DNA of 64,000 bases from Gemmatimonadota bacterium (GTDB taxonomy: Bacteria > Gemmatimonadota > Gemmatimonadetes > Gemmatimonadales > GWC2-71-9), in contig QHTK01000045.1 of the NCBI GenBank assembly GCA_003220795.1, forward strand, positions 1-64,000, read 5' to 3'. The notes below the pieces were generated by a model that searched no databases, was not told where the DNA came from, and saw only the letters and a list, made by a program, of their open reading frames with translations. Position 1 is the first letter of the stretch; each line of letters starts with the position of its first letter. This document shows positions 12,141 to 21,685 of the stretch, piece after piece. Made by a program: the position numbers and the translations under genes.

Positions 12141-13413
12141 ACGGTCCGTACGGCAGCGGACAGCGGTGTCGGGGCGGGGACTGCACACCGGCGCCGAGAC
12201 CGAGGCGTCCTTCCTGCCGGCGCCGGCGGGTCAGGGGATCCTGTTCCGGCGGACCGACTTGAGCGGCGCCCCCGTCGTGGCGGCGCGACTCACCGAAGTC
12301 GAGGCGGTCGAGCGCCGCACCGCGATCGGCAAGGGCCGGGCGACGATCCATACCGTGGAGCACCTTCTGGCCGCAGTGGCGGCCCACGAGATCGACGACC
12401 TGACCGTCGAGCTGACGGGCCCGGAGCCGCCGATCGGGGACGGCAGTTTCCTGCCGTACTTCGACGCGCTCGCGCAGGCCGAGCCGGTGGACGTGGCTGG
12501 GGAGCCGGTTGTGCTCACCGTGCAGGCGCCGTTCACGGTGACCGAGGGGGACTCGAGCTACGTGGTGGCGCCGGCGAAGGAGTTCCGCCTCACGGTGACG
12601 ATCGAGTGGTCGCACCCGTTGATCGGGCGGCAATCGGGGAGTTACACCGTGACGCCCGAGAGCTTTGCACGGGAGCTCGCGCCCGCGCGGACGTTTGGCT
12701 TTGCGAGCGAGATCGAGGGGCTCAAGGCGAAGGGCCTCATCAAGGGCGCGTCCGCGACGAGCGCCATCGTGCTGGACGATCGTACCTTGATGAACGGCGG
12801 TACGCTCCGCTGGCCGGACGAATTCGTGCGACACAAGGCGGCGGACATCGTCGGCGATCTCGCGCTGACGGGAGCGCGGATTCGCGCCCACATCGTGGCT
12901 ACGCGGCCGAGCCACAGCGGGAACGTCGCGCTCGCCCGCACGTTGTCCCGGGCCGCCCAGCGCACGGGGGCTCCGACGATGGACATCGGGCGCATCATGG
13001 ACGTGCTGCCGCATCGCTATCCCTTCCTGCTGGTCGATCGGATCATCGAGGTCGAGGGACAGCAGCGGATCGTCGGCATCAAGAACGTCACGATCAACGA
13101 GCCCTTCTTCCAGGGTCACTTTCCGGGCCACCCCATCATGCCCGGGGTGCTGATCATCGAAGCCATGGCCCAGGTCGGTGGGATGCTGCTGATGAGCCAT
13201 TTCGAGGGACAGGATGTCTCGGACAAAGTCGTCTATTTCATGTCGCTCGACAACGTGAAGTTCCGCCGGCCGGTCGTGCCGGGGGACCAGATCCGTTTCG
13301 AGCTCGAAATGATCCAGTTCCGCGGCAAGACCTGCAAGATGAAGGGCGTCGGCTATGTGGACGGACAGGTCGTGGCGGAGGCGGACATGATGGCAATGGT
13401 GACCGAGAAGTGA
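12133..13413 (+). CDS. lpxC/fabZ: Bifunctional LpxC deacetylase / FabZ dehydratase fusion
   Basis: One polypeptide joins the committed lipid A step (zinc-dependent deacetylation of UDP-3-O-acyl-GlcNAc) to the FabZ dehydratase of fatty-acid elongation; this fusion is known from Bacteroidetes and relatives. LpxC part: RRSVRQRTAVSGRGLHTG at the N-terminus, zinc histidine in HTVEHLLAA (H77) with E76 as base, HKAADIVGDL giving the other ligands (about H234, D238), and SHSGN near 260. FabZ part from about residue 283: LPHRYPFLLVDRI, then GHFPGHPIMPGVLIIEAMAQ. The start is unusual: no ATG, GTG or TTG lies at the expected place. An ATC at 12133 sits 6 nt after a perfect AAGGAGG (12120-12126) and gives the family-typical N-terminus. 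GTG 12166 would cut off conserved residues. Confidence 0.93.
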   Translation: MSRRSVRQRTAVSGRGLHTGAETEASFLPAPAGQGILFRRTDLSGAPVVAARLTEVEAVERRTAIGKGRATIHTVEHLLAAVAAHEIDDLTVELTGPEPPIGDGSFLPYFDALAQAEPVDVAGEPVVLTVQAPFTVTEGDSSYVVAPAKEFRLTVTIEWSHPLIGRQSGSYTVTPESFARELAPARTFGFASEIEGLKAKGLIKGASATSAIVLDDRTLMNGGTLRWPDEFVRHKAADIVGDLALTGARIRAHIVATRPSHSGNVALARTLSRAAQRTGAPTMDIGRIMDVLPHRYPFLLVDRIIEVEGQQRIVGIKNVTINEPFFQGHFPGHPIMPGVLIIEAMAQVGGMLLMSHFEGQDVSDKVVYFMSLDNVKFRRPVVPGDQIRFELEMIQFRGKTCKMKGVGYVDGQVVAEADMMAMVTEK

Positions 13414-14177
13414 TCCACCGCACCGCGCTGGTGGATCCCACGGCGCAGCTCGCCCACGACGTGACCGTGGGTCCCTATGCCATCATCGGACCGCACGTGA
13501 CCCTCGGCGAGCGCTGTCACGTGGCCGCGCATGCCGTGCTCGAGCGCAACGTGCGCCTCGGCTCGGCCGTGAAGGTCGGCTATGGCAGCATCATCGGCAA
13601 CGATCCGCAGGACTTGAAGTACAAGGGCGAGGACACCTGGGTCGAGGTCGGCGACGGGACCGTGATCCGCGAGTACTGCACCATCAACCGCGGGACGCCG
13701 GCCACCGGCCGGACGGCCGTGGGGCAGCGCTGCTTCCTCATGTCCTACGTGCACATCGCGCACGACTGCGCGGTCGGGAACGACGTGATCATCGCCAACG
13801 CCGTGCAGATGGCGGGCCACGTGACGGTCGAGGACCGGGCGATCATCAGCGGGCTCGTGCCGATCCACCAGTTCGTGCGTATCGGCACGTTCGCCTTCGT
13901 AGGCGGCGGTTCGCGCGTGAACCAGGACGTGCCGCCCTACACCAAGGCGGTCGGCAACCCCGTCCACCTGTACGGGTTGAATTCGGTGGGGCTGCAGCGC
14001 GCCGCCTTCTCGCCCGACGTGAAGCTGGCGCTCAAGCGTGCCTACCGGCTGCTGTTCAACTCCGACATGACGGTGAGTCAGGGCATCGCGAAGGCGCGCG
14101 CCGAGCTGCCGCAGTCGCCGGAAGTGGAGAACTTCCTCAAGTTCATCGAAGGCTCGCAGCGGGGGGTCTTGGTGTGA
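13410..14177 (+). CDS. lpxA: UDP-N-acetylglucosamine O-acyltransferase LpxA
   Basis: LpxA carries out the first lipid A step, moving a hydroxyacyl chain from ACP to the 3-position of UDP-GlcNAc (or an amino analogue). The 255 residues form hexapeptide repeats (1-185) with the catalytic histidine in AHDC (H118), the substrate segment GNDPQDLKYKGE, the GLVPIHQFVRIG turn near 150, and a C-terminal helical domain (LKRAYRLLFNS). GTG 13410 overlaps the lpxC-fabZ stop and its own stop overlaps the oxidoreductase. Because a Gfo/Idh oxidoreductase follows directly, a GlcNAc3N-type substrate is worth considering, although no GnnB aminotransferase is nearby. Confidence 0.95.
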   Translation: MIHRTALVDPTAQLAHDVTVGPYAIIGPHVTLGERCHVAAHAVLERNVRLGSAVKVGYGSIIGNDPQDLKYKGEDTWVEVGDGTVIREYCTINRGTPATGRTAVGQRCFLMSYVHIAHDCAVGNDVIIANAVQMAGHVTVEDRAIISGLVPIHQFVRIGTFAFVGGGSRVNQDVPPYTKAVGNPVHLYGLNSVGLQRAAFSPDVKLALKRAYRLLFNSDMTVSQGIAKARAELPQSPEVENFLKFIEGSQRGVLV

Positions 14178-15142
14178 GCCTGCGGGTGGGGGTCGTGGGC
14201 ACCGGGGCGCTCGGCTTCCACCACGCGCGGTTGTTGCGTTCGATGCCCGCCGTCGAATTCGCCGGCATCTACGACAAGAACCCCGCCCGCGCCGCCGACG
14301 TGGCGCGGCGGCTCGAGACCGTCGACCATCCGTCGCTCGCGGCCCTGCTGGAGCGCGTGGATGCGGTGACCGTGGCGGTGCCGACCCCCGCCCATGCGGC
14401 GGTGGGGATGGCAGTGCTGGAGCGCGGTATCGCGCTGCTGATGGAGAAGCCGCTCGCGGATACCGTGCCGGCGGCCGACGAGCTGGTGCGCCGGGCGGGG
14501 GACCGGGGCGTCGTGCTCCAGGTGGGGCACGTCGAGCGATTCAATCGCGCGGTGCGCGCCGCCGCCCCCTACCTGGAGGAACCGCGCTTCCTGCAGATCG
14601 ATCGCCTCGCGCCGTTCCAGCCGCGCGGGACCGACGTGGCCGTGATCCTCGATCTCATGATCCACGACCTCGATCTGGTGCTCGAGTTGGTGCGCTCGGA
14701 GGTGGTCGATGTCCGGGCCACCGGAGTGCCCCTGTTGACCACGCACGTGGACATTGCCAACGCCCGCATCGAGTTCGCCAACGGCGCGATCGCCAATGTG
14801 ACCGCGAGCCGGGTGTCGCGCGAGCGCACGCGCAAGCTGCGGATCTTCCAGCCGACCGGGTACTTCTCCCTCGACCTCGCGCAAGGGACGGGGGATTTCT
14901 TTCGCCTCAAGGCCGGCTGGCAGAGTCTCGGCGCGACACGCCTCGAGCAAATCGTCGAGCACGTGCGACTCGAGGCGCCCGAAGCCGAGCCCTTGAAGCT
15001 CGAGCTCGAGAGCTTCATCCGCGCGGTGTGCGGGGAAGAAGACGTACTGGTGTCGGGCACCGCCGGCGCCCAGGCGCTGGCCCTCGCGTTCCGGGTCGCC
15101 GACGCCGTCCAAGCCTCGCCCCTCGCAACCACGCGTCCGTGA
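14174..15142 (+). CDS. Gfo/Idh/MocA-family NAD(P)-dependent oxidoreductase (lipid A locus)
   Basis: This is a 322-residue sugar-type dehydrogenase with an N-terminal Rossmann fold (VGVVGTGALGFHHARLL, 4-20), the EKPLA segment typical of the family (MEKPLADTVPAADELV, near 92) and the GHVERFNRA segment (about 117) with the conserved active-site region. Its place between lpxA and lpxB, sharing 4-base overlaps with both, says it acts in lipid A precursor or envelope sugar metabolism. GnnA, which oxidises UDP-GlcNAc for 3-amino lipid A in Acidithiobacillus and Leptospira, belongs to the same family and the same slot. The aminotransferase GnnB is absent here, so a GnnA role is a hypothesis. Confidence 0.85.
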   Translation: MSLRVGVVGTGALGFHHARLLRSMPAVEFAGIYDKNPARAADVARRLETVDHPSLAALLERVDAVTVAVPTPAHAAVGMAVLERGIALLMEKPLADTVPAADELVRRAGDRGVVLQVGHVERFNRAVRAAAPYLEEPRFLQIDRLAPFQPRGTDVAVILDLMIHDLDLVLELVRSEVVDVRATGVPLLTTHVDIANARIEFANGAIANVTASRVSRERTRKLRIFQPTGYFSLDLAQGTGDFFRLKAGWQSLGATRLEQIVEHVRLEAPEAEPLKLELESFIRAVCGEEDVLVSGTAGAQALALAFRVADAVQASPLATTRP

Positions 15143-16257
15143 GCCCCGTGGGGGGGCCGCGCATCTACGTTTCGGCGGGCGAGCCGTCGGGGGACGCACA
15201 CGCCGCCGCGGTCGTGACGGCGCTGCGACGCCGCCTTCCAGGCGCTCGGTTCGAGGCGTTCGGCGGCCCCGCCCTCGAGGGCGCCGGGGCCACCGTGCTG
15301 GACCGCATGGAGCGGATGTCGGTGGTGGGGTTCGTCGAAGCACTGTGGAAGGTCCCGGCCCACTACCGGCTGCTGGCCCGGGTGCGCCACGCGCTCCGGG
15401 CCCAGCGTTATGATCTCGTCATTCTCGTGGACTACCCCGGCTACCACCTGCGCGCCGCGGCGGCGGCGCGCGCGGCCGGCGTCCCGGTACTCTACTACAT
15501 CGCGCCGCAAATGTGGGCGTGGGGCGTGGGGCGGGTCCGCAAGCTCACGGCGGTCCGGCGCCTGGCCGTGATTCTCCCGTTCGAGGAGCCGTTCTTCCGG
15601 GAGCGCGGCGTCCCGGCAACCTTCGTTGGCCACCCCCTGCGAGATCGCGCGCCTGCGCCGCCCCGCGCGGAGGCGCGGCGGGGGCTCGGGCTCGATCCCG
15701 GTCGTCCCGTGCTCGGCCTGTTTCCCGGCAGCCGCCCACAGGAGGTCGTTCGGCTGTGGCCCGTCTTCCGGGACACGGCCGCGGCGGTACTGGCGTCGCA
15801 CCCGGCGACGCAGGTGGTGGTAGCGGGCACGCCGCGGGGACGGTACGATGGGCCCGGCGCCATCCGCATCCACATGGGCGATCCGCTCTCCGTATTCGCC
15901 GCGGCGGACGCCGGGCTCTGCAAGTCGGGCACGACCACGCTCGAAGCCGCGCTCGTCGACCTGCCGATGGTCATCGCGTATCGCTTGAACCCCGTATCGT
16001 TCGCCATCGCGATCCGGTTGCTGCGCGTCCCGCACGTCGGATTGGTCAACCTGATCGCGGGGCGCCAGGTGGCACCCGAATTCCTCCAGCGGGCCGCGAC
16101 GCCGCAGGCACTGGCCGCCGCCGTACTGCCGTTGCTCGACCGCGAGAGCGGCGCGGCGCGGCGCCAGCGTGAGGGACTCGCGCTGGTGCGTGAACGGCTC
16201 GGACCTCCCGGTGCCGCCGACCGGGTGGCAGCGCTCGCGGTGGAGCTGTTGGGGTGA
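15139..16257 (+). CDS. lpxB: Lipid-A-disaccharide synthase LpxB
   Basis: LpxB is a GT19 enzyme that joins UDP-2,3-diacylglucosamine and lipid X into the lipid A disaccharide at the inner face of the inner membrane. The 372 residues show the opening IYVSAGEPSGDAHAAAVV, the segments DLVILVDYPGYHLR and YYIAPQMWAWGVGRVRKL, GLFPGSRPQEV in the C-terminal domain, and KSGTTTLEAALVDLPMVIAYR near 265. It starts with GTG just inside the end of the oxidoreductase gene and overlaps the acyltransferase gene by four bases. No lpxH/lpxI hydrolase, which would supply lipid X, is visible in this window. Confidence 0.95.
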   Translation: MSPVGGPRIYVSAGEPSGDAHAAAVVTALRRRLPGARFEAFGGPALEGAGATVLDRMERMSVVGFVEALWKVPAHYRLLARVRHALRAQRYDLVILVDYPGYHLRAAAAARAAGVPVLYYIAPQMWAWGVGRVRKLTAVRRLAVILPFEEPFFRERGVPATFVGHPLRDRAPAPPRAEARRGLGLDPGRPVLGLFPGSRPQEVVRLWPVFRDTAAAVLASHPATQVVVAGTPRGRYDGPGAIRIHMGDPLSVFAAADAGLCKSGTTTLEAALVDLPMVIAYRLNPVSFAIAIRLLRVPHVGLVNLIAGRQVAPEFLQRAATPQALAAAVLPLLDRESGAARRQREGLALVRERLGPPGAADRVAALAVELLG

Positions 16258-16892
16258 AGCTGCGCTGGGCCGAACCCCTGGTCGGGAGACTCGGCGCGGC
16301 GCTGGTTGGCCTCCTCGCCGCGACGTGGCGCTACCGCGTACGCGGGTGGGAGCACGTGGCGAAGGCTCACCGCCTGCAACGGCCGATCGTCTATGTGCTG
16401 TGGCACAGCCGCATCCTGCCGCTGCTCTATTCGCGTCGTCGCGAGGGCCTGGCGCTGCTCATCAGCCGCCACGCGGACGGCGGCCATCTCGCCCGCCTTT
16501 CGGAGCGATGGGGATACCGCGTCGTCCGCGGGTCGTCGCAGCGCGGCGGGGAGGTGGGGCTGCTCGGCCTGGTGCGGCACCTGCGGGACGGCGCGACAGT
16601 CGCCCTCACGCCGGACGGGCCGCGCGGGCCGGCCGAGCGGGTGAAGCCCGGCGCGCTCGCGGCCGCCCAGCACGCCGCCGCCCTCGTCATCGCGGTCGGC
16701 GCGCGCGCGTCGTCCGCGTGGTGGCTCCGCTCCTGGGACCGCTTCTGCCTCCCCAAGCCGTTCGCGACCATCGAGGTCGCCTATAGTGCTCCGTTCACCG
16801 TGGCAGCCGGGAAGGACGGGTTGCGCCGCGGTATCGCCGACGCGGAACGCGCGCTGGCGGAGGTCACCTATGGAGGGAAGGGGGAAGGGTGA
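16254..16892 (+). CDS. DUF374 lysophospholipid/lipid A acyltransferase-like protein
   Basis: This 212-residue membrane-associated protein has the DUF374/LPLAT features WHSRILPLLYSRR (acyltransferase H block near 45), ISRHADGGHLARLSERWGY, a GSSQRGG turn and TPDGPRGPAERVKPG (about 117). The family resembles glycerolipid acyltransferases. Placed between lpxB and lpxK it is a good candidate for a secondary lipid A acyltransferase standing in for LpxL, but activity and substrate are inferred only from location. The C-terminal codons form a purine G-run tract (16875-16896) that also covers the lpxK start, giving a low-complexity tail GGKGEG. Confidence 0.82.
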   Translation: MKLRWAEPLVGRLGAALVGLLAATWRYRVRGWEHVAKAHRLQRPIVYVLWHSRILPLLYSRRREGLALLISRHADGGHLARLSERWGYRVVRGSSQRGGEVGLLGLVRHLRDGATVALTPDGPRGPAERVKPGALAAAQHAAALVIAVGARASSAWWLRSWDRFCLPKPFATIEVAYSAPFTVAAGKDGLRRGIADAERALAEVTYGGKGEG

Positions 16893-16896
16893 AGGG
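16875..16896 (+). repeat. G-run purine tract across the lpxK start codon
   Basis: Guanine runs of 3, 5, 3 and 3 are separated by AA, AA and TGAA, a canonical G-quadruplex motif. It covers the last codons of the acyltransferase gene and the GTG start (16889-16891) of lpxK. In RNA it could block or modulate lpxK initiation. Confidence 0.6.
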
Positions 16897-17929
16897 CGCG
16901 CGTTTCGTACACTGGTTGTGGCAGGCCGGCCCCGCAGCGGCGTTGACACGGCTCCCCCTCGTCCCGTTCGCGTTGCTCTACCAGGCGGCGATGCGCCTGC
17001 GAGTGGCGGCGTACCGCCGCGGCCTCCTGACGACACACCGTCTGCCGCTCCCGACCGTGGCGGTAGGGAATCTCTCGGTAGGCGGTACCGGAAAGACCCC
17101 GCTCGCAGCCTGGATCGCGCGCCACTATGCTGGGCGCGGCCATAGACCCGGCATTCTGTTGCGCGGCTACGGGGCGGACGAGCCGCTGGTGCACCGCCGC
17201 CTGGTTCCCGAGGGTGTGGTCGTGGCGGATCGGGACCGGGCGGCGGGTGCAGCGCAGGCCCGCGCAGCCGGCGCGGAGGTGCTGGTGCTCGACGACGCGT
17301 TCCAACTGCTCGCCGTGGCGCGCGACCTGAACATCGCGGTCGTGAGTGCCGAGAGCGCCGTGGCCTCGCCGTGGCCGCTACCGGCCGGGCCCTGGCGTGA
17401 GGGATGGGATGCGCTGGGGCGAGCGGACGTCCTCGTGGTGACGCGGAAACACGCGGCGCCGGACGCGGCAGCGGCGCTGGCGCGCCGGCTGGAACAGCGC
17501 TGGGTGGACGGGAAGCGAGGACCCACGCTGGTGTGCGTCGCCTCGCTGGCCGTGAGTCACCTGGAGGGGATGCGATCCGCCGCGCACGTGGCCCTGCGGG
17601 TGCTCGGCGGGCGGCGCGTCCTCGCCGCCGCCGGTATCGCCGATCCCGAGAGCTTCGCGGTCCAGCTGCGCGGCCTCGGCGCGATGGTGCAACTCCAAGC
17701 GTATCAAGATCATCACGCCTATGACCGGGCCGACATCGCGCGGCTCGTGCGGGGCTCCGCCGAGGCGGATTATGTTGTAGTCACCGAGAAAGACGCCGTA
17801 AAGCTCCGCGGCCGGTGGCCGGACGATGCCCCCGAGCCGCTGGTCGCCGGCCTTGCCCTGCAGTGGGAGCGCAATGGAGAGGCGATGGAGGAGGCGCTGG
17901 ATGAGCTGTTCGACACATTCCCAGGCTGA
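16889..17929 (+). CDS. lpxK: Tetraacyldisaccharide 4'-kinase LpxK
   Basis: LpxK phosphorylates the 4'-position of the lipid A disaccharide on the inner membrane. The 346 residues begin with a hydrophobic N-terminal segment, then the P-loop VAVGNLSVGGTGKTPLAAW (about 57-75), the ILLRGYGAD motif, DDAFQ near 133, and the downstream HHAYDRADI and VTEKDAVKL motifs of the family. It starts with GTG overlapping the upstream stop. The start codon lies within a four-run guanine tract (16875-16896), so its ribosome-binding region could fold into a G-quadruplex in the RNA. Confidence 0.94.
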   Translation: MKGARFVHWLWQAGPAAALTRLPLVPFALLYQAAMRLRVAAYRRGLLTTHRLPLPTVAVGNLSVGGTGKTPLAAWIARHYAGRGHRPGILLRGYGADEPLVHRRLVPEGVVVADRDRAAGAAQARAAGAEVLVLDDAFQLLAVARDLNIAVVSAESAVASPWPLPAGPWREGWDALGRADVLVVTRKHAAPDAAAALARRLEQRWVDGKRGPTLVCVASLAVSHLEGMRSAAHVALRVLGGRRVLAAAGIADPESFAVQLRGLGAMVQLQAYQDHHAYDRADIARLVRGSAEADYVVVTEKDAVKLRGRWPDDAPEPLVAGLALQWERNGEAMEEALDELFDTFPG

Positions 17930-17938
17930 CGCAGCACG

Positions 17939-19245
<1,307 letters not shown>

Positions 19246-19246
<1 letters not shown>

Positions 19247-19671
19247 TGCGCTATCGCGTCGTCGCGGTCGGCCGCATGCGGGACGCGGCGCTGCGGGCGG
19301 TGTGTGACAGCTACCTCCAGCGGCTGCGGCGTTACACGAAGGTGGATGAGCGGGAAGTGAAGGCCGAGGCGCGAATCCTCGAGGCCGTTGCCGAGGGCTC
19401 GTGCCTCGTCGCGCTGGCGGAGCAGGGGGACCAGTGGACGTCCGCCCAATTGGCGGACTGGACGGCCCGCTGGGAGCTGGAAGGACGCGACGTGACCTTT
19501 GCGCTGGGCGGCGCCGACGCCCTGCCGGCGCCGGTGCTGCGCGGGGCCGAGCGGATCTGGAGCCTGTCACGCCTCACGTTGCCACACGAGCTGGCGCGCG
19601 TCGTGCTGTACGAGCAGCTGTATCGCGCGTACACGATCCGTCGCGGGGAGCCGTATCATCGCGGACCCTGA
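19246..19671 (+). CDS. rlmH: 23S rRNA (pseudouridine-1915-N3)-methyltransferase RlmH
   Basis: RlmH is a SPOUT methyltransferase that acts on pseudouridine 1915 of 23S rRNA in assembled 70S ribosomes. The 141 residues include the SAM-binding knot segments FALGGADALP (about 85) and LSLSRLTLPHELARVVLYEQLYRAY-like C-terminus ending RRGEPYHRG, where tyrosine and histidine of PYHR are conserved. ATG 19246 overlaps the glutamate dehydrogenase stop by one base. The sequence is short but has all family landmarks. Confidence 0.93.
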
Positions 19672-19672
19672 G

Positions 19673-20254
19673 TTGACGGCGGCCGACCGGGCGGCGCTGC
19701 TGGGCCTGGCGCGCGCGACCCTCGTCGCGCACCTCGCGGGTCGGCCGCTGCCGCCCGTCCCCGAGTTCCCCGGGGCCGCCCTCAGGCGGGGCGCGTTCGT
19801 CACCATCACCGAGGCGGACGGAGCGCTGCGCGGGTGCGTCGGCCACGTCGCGGACGAGCGGCCGCTCGGCGAGGTGGTGCGCGAGATGACGGTGGCCGCG
19901 GCGCGCGAGGACCCCCGCTTCCCCCCGGTCGAGCCGGAGGAGCTGCCGCGTCTCGCCCTCGAGATCTCAGTCTTGACAGCGGCGGCGCCGCGTCCGCTCG
20001 ACCCGGTGGATCCCGCGCGCATCGTGATCGGCCGCGATGGTCTGATCGTGCGGCGCGGGCGCCACGTCGGCCTGCTGCTGCCGCAGGTGGCGGCCGAGTA
20101 TCATTGGGGACCCGAAACGTTCCTGGCAGCGGGGTGTCGGAAGGCGGGCCTCGCCCCGGACGCGTGGCGGGAAGCGGGCACCGAGGTCGTGACGTTCCAA
20201 GCGGACGTGTTCGGAGAAACCGGAGCGGCAGGAAGGGGGAGAGGGGAAGCGTGA
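19673..20254 (+). CDS. AMMECR1-domain protein
   Basis: This is a 193-residue AMMECR1-fold protein. The family mark LRGCVGHV (about residue 53) is present, together with REDPRFPPVEPEELPRLALE and LLLPQVAAEYHWGPETFLAAGCRKAGL, which match the conserved core. The biochemical function of the family is unknown in bacteria. I start it at TTG 19673, one base after the rlmH stop, because no ATG or GTG in frame fits; this needs checking. The last residues (GAAGRGRGEA) come from a G-rich purine stretch that also serves as the ribosome-binding region of bshC. Confidence 0.85.
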   Translation: MTAADRAALLGLARATLVAHLAGRPLPPVPEFPGAALRRGAFVTITEADGALRGCVGHVADERPLGEVVREMTVAAAREDPRFPPVEPEELPRLALEISVLTAAAPRPLDPVDPARIVIGRDGLIVRRGRHVGLLLPQVAAEYHWGPETFLAAGCRKAGLAPDAWREAGTEVVTFQADVFGETGAAGRGRGEA

Positions 20255-21675
20255 TCCCGCGCATCGTGCCGACGCCCATCGCGCGGCTCGAGCCGCCCAC
20301 CGCGCGAGCGACGCCGCGGCGCGTCGCGCCCGAGGTCGTGGCGTCCACCCTCCCGGGCCCCGGGCGCGACCGGCTCGCCGGCGACGCGGTGCTCGCGGTG
20401 ACGACCGGCCAGCAGCCTGGCTTGTTCACGGGCCCGCTCTATACGATCTACAAGGCGTTGTCCGCGATCGCGCTGGCGCGCCGGCTCGAGCGGGAGCGGG
20501 GCGTGCCCGTCGTGCCCGTCTTCTGGGTGGCCGGCGACGACCACGACTTCGCCGAAGCCAATCACGCCTCGTTTCTGGACGCGGCCGGCGATCTCGCGCA
20601 CATCGTCCTGCGCGAGCGTCCGGCGGACGCACCGCTCGCGCCCCTGGCGCGTGAGCGGTGTGGCGACGAAATCCGCGCGGCGCTGGAACAGCTCACGTCC
20701 GGGACGCCGGCTACTGAGTTCAAGGCGGACGTGCTGCGCTGGCTCGAAGCGGCGTACCGGCCCGACGCTACGCTCGCGGACGCGTGTGCGGAGGCCTTGA
20801 ACGCGCTGCTCGGGCCGCGCGGACTGGCGGTGCTCCGCGCCCACGACCGTGGCGCCAAGCAGGCCGCCGCGCCCTGGGTGCTGCGGGGGCTCGAGCAGAC
20901 GCTGGGCGACGGCTACACGCCGGTGTTCGTCGAGGCCGCGCAGGGACGGGACCGGCTGGCAGCGAACGGCGACGCCTACGTCACGCGGCGCAGTCGGGAG
21001 CGGTTCACCCGTAAGGATCTGGAGCGGCTCGCCCGGGAGGCGCCGGAGCGACTCTCGCCCAACGTGCTGCTGCGCCCGGTGGTGGAAGCGGCGCTGCTGC
21101 CTACCCTCGCGTATGCGGCCGGGCCCGCCGAGCTCAAGTACCTGCCCGATGCGGCCCCGTTGTACGCCGCGCTCGGTGTGGCGCGCCAGATGCCGGTGCC
21201 GCGCTGGTCGGGCGTGATCGTGGAGAGTCGCGTGGACAAGCTGCTGCAACGGCACGGGCTGGGGCTCGAGGCGTTGGACGGGAAGCCAGGGGAGCTCGAA
21301 GCGCGTTTGGTACGGGAAGCGCTTCCCCCCGAAGCGGCGCAGTCGTTCGGCACGTTGCGCCAGGAGATCGAAGCGCGCTACGCGGGGCTGGCGCGGGTCG
21401 TCGCGGCCGTGGATCCGACACTCGAGCGCACCGTCCAATCGGCGCGCAACGCGGCATTGGCCGGGACGCAGGAGATCGAAAAGAAGCTGATCGCGAGCCT
21501 GAAGCGCGAGAGCGAAACGCTGCTGCGGCAGATCAGCCGCGCTCGGGACGCGGTATATCCTCGGGGCGAGCCGCAGGAGCGCGTGCTCACGCTCGCATCG
21601 TTTCTCATCCGCTACGGCCCTGGGTTGCTCGATGCACTCGGCGATGAGGTGGCGCGGTGGGCGGACGCTCCGTAG
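20251..21675 (+). CDS. bshC: Putative cysteine ligase BshC (bacillithiol synthase)
   Basis: BshC adds cysteine to glucosaminyl-malate as the last step of bacillithiol synthesis. The 474 residues have the family signature VTTGQQPGLFTGPLYTIYKA (about residues 50-69), FWVAGDDHDFAE (about 90), a Rossmann-like core, and a long C-terminal coiled-coil arm (about 365-430). bshA and bshB, which make its substrate, are not in this window, so pathway completeness is unknown. GTG 20251 overlaps the AMMECR1 stop and has GGGGAAG just upstream. Confidence 0.88.
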   Translation: MIPRIVPTPIARLEPPTARATPRRVAPEVVASTLPGPGRDRLAGDAVLAVTTGQQPGLFTGPLYTIYKALSAIALARRLERERGVPVVPVFWVAGDDHDFAEANHASFLDAAGDLAHIVLRERPADAPLAPLARERCGDEIRAALEQLTSGTPATEFKADVLRWLEAAYRPDATLADACAEALNALLGPRGLAVLRAHDRGAKQAAAPWVLRGLEQTLGDGYTPVFVEAAQGRDRLAANGDAYVTRRSRERFTRKDLERLAREAPERLSPNVLLRPVVEAALLPTLAYAAGPAELKYLPDAAPLYAALGVARQMPVPRWSGVIVESRVDKLLQRHGLGLEALDGKPGELEARLVREALPPEAAQSFGTLRQEIEARYAGLARVVAAVDPTLERTVQSARNAALAGTQEIEKKLIASLKRESETLLRQISRARDAVYPRGEPQERVLTLASFLIRYGPGLLDALGDEVARWADAP

Positions 21676-21685
21676 AATCCTGTTC

